A DNA stretch of 14,694 nt from Gryganskiella cystojenkinii (lineage: Eukaryota > Mortierellomycota > Mortierellomycetes > Mortierellales > Mortierellaceae): NCBI GenBank assembly GCA_015852425.1, contig JAAAIG010000778.1:1-14694 (forward strand), given 5' to 3'. Shown piece by piece: positions 1 through 6,262 of the stretch (positions are counted from its first letter, which is position 1; every line of letters starts with the position of its first letter). The position numbers were made by a program, and so were the translations under genes. The notes under the pieces were generated by a model. That model ran no database searches. It was not told the origin of the DNA and saw nothing but the letters and a program-made list of their open reading frames with translations.

Positions 1-7
1 AACCGCA

Positions 8-29
8 TCTCTCTCTCTCTCTCTCTCTC

Positions 30-79
<50 letters not shown>
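8..79. repeat. CT/AG dinucleotide microsatellite
   Basis: About 35 CT units run almost without a break from position 8 to 79, with one CA interruption near 31-32. It is a simple-sequence repeat. Fungal promoters and leaders often contain pyrimidine tracts, so it could belong to a plus-strand promoter, but no convincing plus-strand gene follows it. Its length is likely to vary between strains or assemblies. Confidence 0.95.
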
Positions 80-80
<1 letters not shown>

Positions 81-391
81 ACATCTCTTTCAAATTTACG
101 ATGTCGACGTTTGATCGCGAAGAGCTCCATCTATTTAGTTTCATCTGCCTTTATAGCTAGTGAACGATTGGTCATCAGAAAATGTTTCAGCTTGGTGGTG
201 CATATCTTTTAGTTCCTCTGCGCGTTTTTGACTTTCGTGTCTCGTGTTAGCCCTCCGCATATGAACAAGGACCTGACCTCACTCTTGGACTCTTTTGCAA
301 AAGTTGGCTCAATAGAGGCCTTTATGCGAGAAATAACAGTGACTTTTTCATGTGAACCAAGTTGCTATGCGAGGGGAATCTACACATCATA
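80..391. other. No gene recognised (left edge)
   Basis: This stretch lies between the CT repeat and the tail of the F-box remnant. The only ATG-led plus frame after the repeat is a 19-codon one at 101-160, too short to support. I see no RNA gene, no clear terminator and no long open frame here. Confidence 0.6.
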
Positions 392-1200
392 CTAGTCTTC
401 GTTCGTCTCATCGTCGAAATTCCAGTCAACATCCCTCCCTTCAGAATCGGATTGCTACTGTCACCATCAAAAGACACCAAGAATAGCATCACAATCGTCC
501 TCGTCTCCATGACGACTGTGTTCATCGACATGGCCGTGGAGTCCATTGTCCCCGTCGCCGTCGTCTGGGTCGTCGAGGGGCAAAGGTGACTCCAAGATCG
601 CAAACTAGACACCGGGCTTTAAACACCGGAGTTCCTCTCCTCGGTTCGCATCCGATCCAAAAAATCGCCTTGAATTGAACTTCCCTCAAGTTCTTGAGTC
701 CCGACAAGTACTGAAAGTAACTTTGAGGATGGAGGTCATTTGCATCGATTTCGTCCCGTATTTCAACATGGTGAGCAGAGCACGCGTTGAGTAGCAGCTC
801 TATGGACGACTCTTGCGGTGGCGGTGTCTCTGCTTCGTCCTCCCCGGTACCCCAGCGTCAGCTCCTCAAGCTGGGTCAACCTAGAAAGGTTCTCACAGAA
901 CAGGGTTCCTGCTGCCGGTGAAATCAGTGCGGGTCTGTCACGCTTAAGGAGATACAAAGGCTATTCAATCGAGGCAGACCAAGCAAGCCGCCACGGACAT
1001 GAGATGGTAACGACTGATCGCTCCGTTTGACGGAGCCATATGCATGACCTTGAGACGAGAACAGTTTTCCATGATCCGCCTGACCGCATACTCGGTAATA
1101 TCGCCTGGTCCGATACATATCACCTCTTCCAGTGTCTCTCGATGGTTGGCCAGTGTCTGCGCCCCAAAAGAGATCCAGCATATCCAAAAGTACATGTATT
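392..1200 (-). pseudogene. Decayed C-terminal half of an F-box/LRR gene
   Basis: Pieces in different minus-strand frames match, in order, the C-terminal half of the F-box/LRR gene at 9832-11921. The piece at about 965-1195 has ETLEEVICIG and IMENCSRLKVMHMAP, against ETLEEIVCLG and IMEKCRNLKTVHAP in the relative. Next comes LNSLCISL (about 945-975) against LTSLCLSM, then LSRLTQLEELTLGY (about 845-890) against LGRLEHLVDLTLGY. A further LRR-like piece, LSGLKNLREVQFK, lies at about 665-705, and an Asp-rich tail at about 390-565 recalls the acidic tail of the relative. The frame changes between pieces. There are stops at 965-967 and 924-926, and a clear one-base slip near 841-849, where TLGY is followed one base out of step by an acidic and proline-rich segment. 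No F-box part is present: the homology ends next to the stop and poly(A) signal of the neighbouring gene. Introns could explain one shift, but retained homology across the breaks favours decay. The alignment is by eye. Confidence 0.72.
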
Positions 1201-1227
1201 TAGATAGTGAGCATATTGATACAAGTT

Positions 1228-1233
1228 TTTATT
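1228..1233 (-). terminator. Poly(A) signal AATAAA of the seven-unit GCR1_C-like gene
   Basis: The minus strand reads AATAAA here, about 44 bases after the TAA stop of the 1344-codon gene. The spacing suits a fungal cleavage/polyadenylation signal, and it marks the likely end of that transcript just before the F-box remnant begins. Confidence 0.55.
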
Positions 1234-1276
1234 GATATTGTACAAGTCCCAGTCACTGAGTCGGACTTCCTCGTCC

Positions 1277-4200
1277 TTAGTTGACAACGTTCCTGTTCCA
1301 TTGGTCTCGAATCTTTTTAAAAGCAGAACTACGCATAAAACCGCTAAAGGTCTGGTTATCCGACTGGACTGTGCGTAACGTATGGATCGCCTGGGTCACA
1401 GATTTTGCTCGGCGGGTCTTGACCGCCATTCGGACCAGATTCACAAACCGCTCCTTCTGATAAAAGAACGTCCGGTATTTCTTGCTGTACTGATCATCGT
1501 TCCAGACCTTGCCGTGGATCTCGATCAAAGCCTTAAGTGACGGTTCTCCATCCCAACCCTCGTGCCATTCCTTCCAGACATGTCGAACCGAGCAGAGCTT
1601 GCGAACCGGAAGCGGGAAGCCGTCGTCGACCTCAGCGTTTTCGTCATCGTCTTCTTCCTCGTCAACGCCTTCTCTTTCCTCGCCATTGTTTTCTTCTTCA
1701 TCGCTGTCGATGCTGGCATAGGCTCTAAGGCGTTTCGGGTCTCGGAGGATTGTCAATGGCCTTTGCTTCCGTTTCAAGGACGACGTTGTAGTATTGGCAC
1801 CAGCATCAACATCAGACTCAGATGCGGTCTCGGAATCGGCGTCCACATCAACACCTGAATCGGAATCGTTCTCTTGTGTCAGATCTTGATCCGTAACAGC
1901 GAGTCTCTTCCGCTCCTTTTCTTCCTCCTCTTGCTGTTGTCGCTCCTCTTCCTTCTCGGCCACACGAAACTCGAGGATGGTATGGTACAGCTCTCGGAGA
2001 CTATCCTCGCCACGAAGACTCTCCAGCGTTTGGATGACATCGTCATTTTTGTGCCGCTTGTCTTGCACAAGTCGAACATACTCTTTGACAATGATTCGAC
2101 GGACCTCGTATTTTTTTTGGTCCCGCTTCATCCTCCAGCGATTTGCATAGGTTGCGTTCAAGTCCTGAATAGCTGGCCCTCCTCGAAATCCGAATCGCCA
2201 CTCTCGCAGCACCTCGGGTACAGTCTTGACCGCATTGTTGAGGCAGTATATGGGGACGTTGTTTGAAGGGTCTTTCCAGCTTTTCTGGAAGCAAAACTCT
2301 CTGGCCTTGAACTGAGGATATTCGCCAAGATCATCATCCTCGTCACCCGAACCGGTGTTGCCAGAATCGACTAGACCTTGATCACCGTCCATTTCATCCT
2401 CGGAGAATTCTGGTGCAAACGAACGGCCCTCCTCTTCCTCGTGGCCTTGCTCCTGCAAGGTCATGACTTCTTCTTCCTCCTCTTCTGACTCGTCATCGCC
2501 ATCGGTCTCGCCGAAATCACCACCATCCTTTTCAGTGATATTGGTGCTTTGCTTGGAAGCGCCAATCCGAGGACGGTAATCGGGGCGAGATTGTTTGATC
2601 AGCCGTGGCATGGTGTTCAATGGCATCACTCCCTGAAGCCGCTCCAAGTAAAGAATTGCCCTGGTATCGGTGTATTGCTCGTCGGTAACAAGTCGAACGT
2701 ATTCTTCCACGATCGCCAACCGGGGCTTGTACATGCTGGCTTGGGACTCTCTCCATTGCGTACCGTACTTGACGTTGAGGTCCTGAATTGCAAGCCCACC
2801 TTTGAATCCGAATCGCCACTCTTGAAGGACCTCGGGCACAGTCTCGACCTCGTCGCTCAGTGTGTGCTGAGAAATCGTCCTTAAGTCCTCAGCCGTCAGG
2901 ATACGGGGTCGAGCAACCTTCAAGACAAACTCTGCGGCCTTGAAACGATGCAAAATACGTCTAAACTCTCTGGCTTTGGTTGGCAGTTGATCTTGTCCGA
3001 CTGGGTTCGTAGGTGTATCCAGAGTTGGATGCTCTCCTTGAGCTCCACCGAAATCATTCATGAACAATTGTGGGTCCAGGTCAGGCTCGTCTGCGTCCGC
3101 ATTGATATCACCGCCTCGGTCACGTTTTTCATACGAGGAGAGTCGCTGCTGGAGAAATGTGGCCAAGGGTCGGCCACCACGCCGTTCCTCTAGGTCCTTG
3201 ATCGCCCGCTTCTCACGAAGTCCCTGATCGACAAGTCGAACAAACTGTTGGACAACTTCCAAACGAGCTCGATACTTGAACGTGTCCTCAGGTTTCCTCC
3301 AGTGAATACCATACAGCCTGTCCAAGTCCTGGATCGCTGGTCCATCCTTGAACCCATGCCGCCATTCCAAAAGAACTTCCACGACACTCTTGACGCTATC
3401 ATTCAGGTAGTACTCAGGCATCTTTGACCAATCGACAATCAGACTGTCCTCGGCCACACGAGAGGGATGCGTCAGAAATTCGCTTGCGATCAGCTTCGTC
3501 TTTCGGCTTGGATCTCGGATGGTGTCGTACAGGGAACGAAGACTACCCTCTCCTCGAAGTTCCTCCAATTCCTGGATAGCCTGATCGTGTGTGCGCCCCA
3601 GTTCGACGAGTCGATCGTATTCTTGAACAATACGGAACCGAATGCTGTATTGAGTGGCGTCCGCGGGATCTTTCCAAACGCCACCGAATTGCTCATTCAG
3701 ATCCTTGATCGCCGGTCCCCTTTGGAACCCACGTTGCCACTCCTGAAGGGTGTCGCGAACAGTTTTCACCTCACTGCTCAGATGATAACGGGGGTCCGAC
3801 GTCAACTCGATAGTTTTGATTGGTACGTCGCCCGCGAGAGGTGTGAATGGAACAGGGACGGAGTAATTTCTTGGCTTTAGTGATGATTTTGGAGGCGAGT
3901 CGGGCCTCAGACGGGCCTCTCGAATCTGTGTACACAAGGACGAGAGCGCGTACCCATTTCTCATTCTTTCCAAATGTTGTATTGCCTCCAGATCCGAGTA
4001 ATGGACTTGGGTCACCAATCGAACATACTCATTAACGACAAGGGACCGTCGATTAAACTCGCTGATATCGGCGGGATCCCTCCACTTGTTACCGTATTTG
4101 GCGTACAGATCTTGAATTGCGGGTCCATCCTGTAGCCCGTATCGCCACTCTTGAAGAACTTCCGGGACAGTGTGAGCCTTTGGATTCAAACTGTAGTGAG

Positions 4201-5311
4201 TCACAGATTCTGGATCCAGCTTCTTGGGTCGTTTTTTTGGATCCACCAACTCAAACTCTCTTGCATCGAATTGAAGGGCAGGATCAATTGGTTGTGCCCA
4301 TGGTGTTATGGCTAAGGCGTCGGCAGCAGGAGGGGCTGGAGGAGCAGGTTTTGACGCTATTACGGAAGGGGTTGCGGAGTGACGTCTTTCCTGTGTCCTG
4401 CCTACAGTATTATCAAGTCCGGTGCTGTCATGATTCGACTTTGCTGGCTCGACATTGGGTGAACTCTCAGTCGAGGTTTTTGATGATGGTCGCTTTTTGG
4501 GTGAAGAAGAAGTGGTACTCGTGGTCGCAGTAGTCGGGCGTGCATTCTTGATGTGTTCCGATAATGTATCAATCGATCGTGACGATCCTTGAAGGTCGAC
4601 CAGGTACTGAATGGCACTTTCGTTCGAGTATTGGGCCCCAGTCGCCAAGCGGATAAATTCCTGGACAATCTTTAACCGTTGTTGATACATGACACTGTCG
4701 AGCGGATCCCTCCATTGGTTATCGTAGTCCGAGTTAAGATCCTGGATTGCGGGTCCACCTTGAAACCCATACCGCCACTCTTGAAGGACATCCATGACCG
4801 TTTGGACAGTAGGATTTAAACGATAACGGTGAACTGTGGCGAGATCCACGTCTTTGCGTCGACCGCCGCCTCTTGAAGCCTTGAATTCCTTTGCGTCAAA
4901 GGGCTGAATGGGTTTGTTGTCGACTGAAGCGGATGTTTGAACTGGAGGTCGAGTAGTAACGGGTTTCTTTTGTAGCTGTGTCATTCTCTGTGATCGTGGA
5001 TGTTGTTGTTGAGGTTTTTCTTGAGAGGTGGTTCCTTGTGAGGATGATATTGATGCCCCAGCGGTATTGGCAATAGCTCTCGAGAAGATTGATCGGGAAG
5101 GGATAACGACGACAGGAAGCTGATTGATGGACGGGTGTGTGGTCGAAGGGGTATATGGCGATGGTTGCGCTGTTGCACTGTGCGTGTGTGATCCTGGAGC
5201 CAGACCAGACTCTGAGGCAGCAGGTGGAGGATGGTGGTGACCGCCTAGTGGGTTTTCTTGGTCAACATGACGTTGAGCGAAATCCTGCTCCAGAGATCTC
5301 AGAACGTCCAT
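1277..5311 (-). CDS. Putative transcription regulator with seven GCR1_C-like DNA-binding units
   Basis: This is a single uninterrupted frame of 1344 codons. The start ATG has G at -3 and +4, and an in-frame TGA lies nine bases upstream (5318-5320), so the start is well fixed unless a 5' exon was missed. Seven units share the core EVLQEWRxGFxxGPAIQDL, then YGxxWRDP, RLxIVxEYVRLV and a closing AIQxLExLRG. They lie at residues 163-255, 373-464, 509-598, 635-724, 814-906, 1021-1112 and 1240-1334; the last is the most divergent. This is the pattern of the GCR1_C family (yeast Gcr1, Hot1, Msn1), which binds DNA. Linkers hold low-complexity Pro/Ser/Thr stretches, acidic blocks (about 929-995 and 1200-1230), a charged likely coiled coil (1116-1138) and basic nuclear-signal candidates (269-277, 358-364, 1179-1196). 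A nuclear DNA-binding role is inferred. Targets, and whether it activates or represses, cannot be read from the sequence. No tyrosine-recombinase domain is visible, although related domains occur in some fungal Crypton transposons. Confidence 0.9.
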   Translation of the reverse strand: MDVLRSLEQDFAQRHVDQENPLGGHHHPPPAASESGLAPGSHTHSATAQPSPYTPSTTHPSINQLPVVVIPSRSIFSRAIANTAGASISSSQGTTSQEKPQQQHPRSQRMTQLQKKPVTTRPPVQTSASVDNKPIQPFDAKEFKASRGGGRRKDVDLATVHRYRLNPTVQTVMDVLQEWRYGFQGGPAIQDLNSDYDNQWRDPLDSVMYQQRLKIVQEFIRLATGAQYSNESAIQYLVDLQGSSRSIDTLSEHIKNARPTTATTSTTSSSPKKRPSSKTSTESSPNVEPAKSNHDSTGLDNTVGRTQERRHSATPSVIASKPAPPAPPAADALAITPWAQPIDPALQFDAREFELVDPKKRPKKLDPESVTHYSLNPKAHTVPEVLQEWRYGLQDGPAIQDLYAKYGNKWRDPADISEFNRRSLVVNEYVRLVTQVHYSDLEAIQHLERMRNGYALSSLCTQIREARLRPDSPPKSSLKPRNYSVPVPFTPLAGDVPIKTIELTSDPRYHLSSEVKTVRDTLQEWQRGFQRGPAIKDLNEQFGGVWKDPADATQYSIRFRIVQEYDRLVELGRTHDQAIQELEELRGEGSLRSLYDTIRDPSRKTKLIASEFLTHPSRVAEDSLIVDWSKMPEYYLNDSVKSVVEVLLEWRHGFKDGPAIQDLDRLYGIHWRKPEDTFKYRARLEVVQQFVRLVDQGLREKRAIKDLEERRGGRPLATFLQQRLSSYEKRDRGGDINADADEPDLDPQLFMNDFGGAQGEHPTLDTPTNPVGQDQLPTKAREFRRILHRFKAAEFVLKVARPRILTAEDLRTISQHTLSDEVETVPEVLQEWRFGFKGGLAIQDLNVKYGTQWRESQASMYKPRLAIVEEYVRLVTDEQYTDTRAILYLERLQGVMPLNTMPRLIKQSRPDYRPRIGASKQSTNITEKDGGDFGETDGDDESEEEEEEVMTLQEQGHEEEEGRSFAPEFSEDEMDGDQGLVDSGNTGSGDEDDDLGEYPQFKAREFCFQKSWKDPSNNVPIYCLNNAVKTVPEVLREWRFGFRGGPAIQDLNATYANRWRMKRDQKKYEVRRIIVKEYVRLVQDKRHKNDDVIQTLESLRGEDSLRELYHTILEFRVAEKEEERQQQEEEEKERKRLAVTDQDLTQENDSDSGVDVDADSETASESDVDAGANTTTSSLKRKQRPLTILRDPKRLRAYASIDSDEEENNGEEREGVDEEEDDDENAEVDDGFPLPVRKLCSVRHVWKEWHEGWDGEPSLKALIEIHGKVWNDDQYSKKYRTFFYQKERFVNLVRMAVKTRRAKSVTQAIHTLRTVQSDNQTFSGFMRSSAFKKIRDQWNRNVVN
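1310..4825 (-). repeat. Seven GCR1_C-like protein repeats inside the regulator gene
   Basis: In transcript order the units map to about 4825-4547, 4195-3920, 3787-3518, 3409-3140, 2872-2594, 2251-1976 and 1594-1310. Each is about 90-95 codons. The conserved Glu-Trp pair recurs at residues 178, 388, 524, 649, 831, 1037 and 1248, so spacing varies from 125 to 211 residues because the linkers differ. Units 1, 2, 5 and 6 are most alike by eye. Unit 3 has EWQ in place of EWR, and unit 7 has EWH and lacks GPAIQDL. The repeats are diverged in protein, so this is an old duplication series rather than a recent DNA tandem repeat. Confidence 0.88.
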
Positions 5312-5741
5312 GACCCGTCACTAAACCACTATAGCCTTGGCTTGCACTTCTGATGGCTTAGTGTTTGTTTGTGTAGATAACGAATGATCTTAGAAGTTGC
5401 TGTACGGTAAGAGAGGACTGTAGCTCCCTTGTTTCTTGGCACAGACAACGAGTGGACGAGATAAGAGTTGATTAAGGTCCCGGGTCTAAGAGGAAGAATA
5501 GAATGAACATGTGCACACATGGACGCGGGCGTTAGTCGCTTTGAACTATTGGCTTTCGAAGCTGCAAATTCTGGCCATTGTAATTACTGACCAGGTGGTG
5601 AAATGAACTTTTCTTTGTTGGCAATAAAGTGATTTCTTGCGGGGTGGAAGAGGAATGACGAAGGGAAAGGGATGGATTGTAAATTAAAATAAATTGGATG
5701 GATGGCAAAAGAGGTGAAAGGGGTAACATTGATTGAATTGA

Positions 5742-5759
5742 TTTTTTTTTTTTTTTTTT
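5742..5759. promoter_or_regulatory. Poly(dA:dT) tract, 18 T
   Basis: An unbroken run of 18 T lies roughly midway in the divergent intergenic region. Such runs are common nucleosome-depleted promoter elements in fungi. Function here is inferred from position only. Confidence 0.5.
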
Positions 5760-6130
5760 CAATTCTTTGTGTTTGGTGGCGAAGCAGTCCCATTATTAAG
5801 GGGTCCAGATATTTTTGGGTTCAATGGCATCAGATGGACACCATTGGTGCTGTGTTCTTATTTGTTTTCTGAGCAAGCTTTGTTCGTTCAGTCAAAGATA
5901 ACACCTCCAATGCTGTCCTCGTTTGTGTCATTGTCCGAGTCAGAATCACTATCACTACTCTGCTCATCCGTCGCTATCTCGTGCAACAACGCCTCAAACA
6001 CTCAAAACGCAATCTCTCAAACACTTGTGGATAGAGTTGACACGCGTCGCGTAGAGCCGAGCAAGGCTGGAAAAAAGAAGAGCAAAGTGCGGCGTGTCTT
6101 CAATCTCTATCGACAAATCTCATTGCAATC

Positions 6131-6165
6131 TCTTTTCTTCCTTCCTCCTTCCTTCCTCCCTTCTC
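6131..6165 (+). promoter_or_regulatory. Pyrimidine tract with four CTTCC motifs
   Basis: CTTCC begins at 6137, 6141, 6148 and 6152, within a CT-rich tract about 110 bases before the F-box start codon. CTTCC is the established core of the yeast Gcr1 binding site (CT box), and the neighbouring divergent gene encodes GCR1_C-like units. Pyrimidine-rich leaders are frequent in fungi, so the motif count may be only a composition effect. Confidence 0.4.
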
Positions 6166-6262
6166 ACCCCTCTCTCTCTTCATTCATTCTCATCCTTAAC
6201 AAGTTCACCCCCTCTCTCATTCCCATCTCTAACAATCACATTTCCTATTCGCCTAAACTACA

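Larger units (their letters stand above)
5312..6262. promoter_or_regulatory. Shared divergent promoter region
   Basis: About 950 bases separate two head-to-head genes, so both promoters probably lie here. It holds an 18-base T run at 5742-5759, which as poly(dA:dT) would disfavour nucleosomes, and a CT-rich tract at about 6120-6190 just upstream of the F-box start. No ATG occurs on the plus strand between that tract and 6263, so if transcription starts there the leader has no upstream start codon. A plus-strand open frame crosses about 5769-6362 and an acidic minus-strand frame sits at 5888-6001; neither is convincing as a gene. No clear TATA box was found. Confidence 0.6.

Noticed and set aside
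8..79. Regular repeats that might suggest a CRISPR-like array
   Set aside because: It is a pure dinucleotide microsatellite with no spacers.
101..160. A 19-codon ATG-led plus frame just after the CT repeat
   Set aside because: Too short, with no plausible splice site or downstream exon to extend it.
1874..4533. Several plus-strand open frames of 80-140 codons
   Set aside because: They lie antisense to the long GCR1_C-like frame, show no domain, and are explained by the codon bias of that gene.
1277..5311. A Crypton-type transposon at the GCR1_C-like gene
   Set aside because: No tyrosine-recombinase catalytic pattern was seen in the protein, and no terminal repeats or target duplications were found around it.
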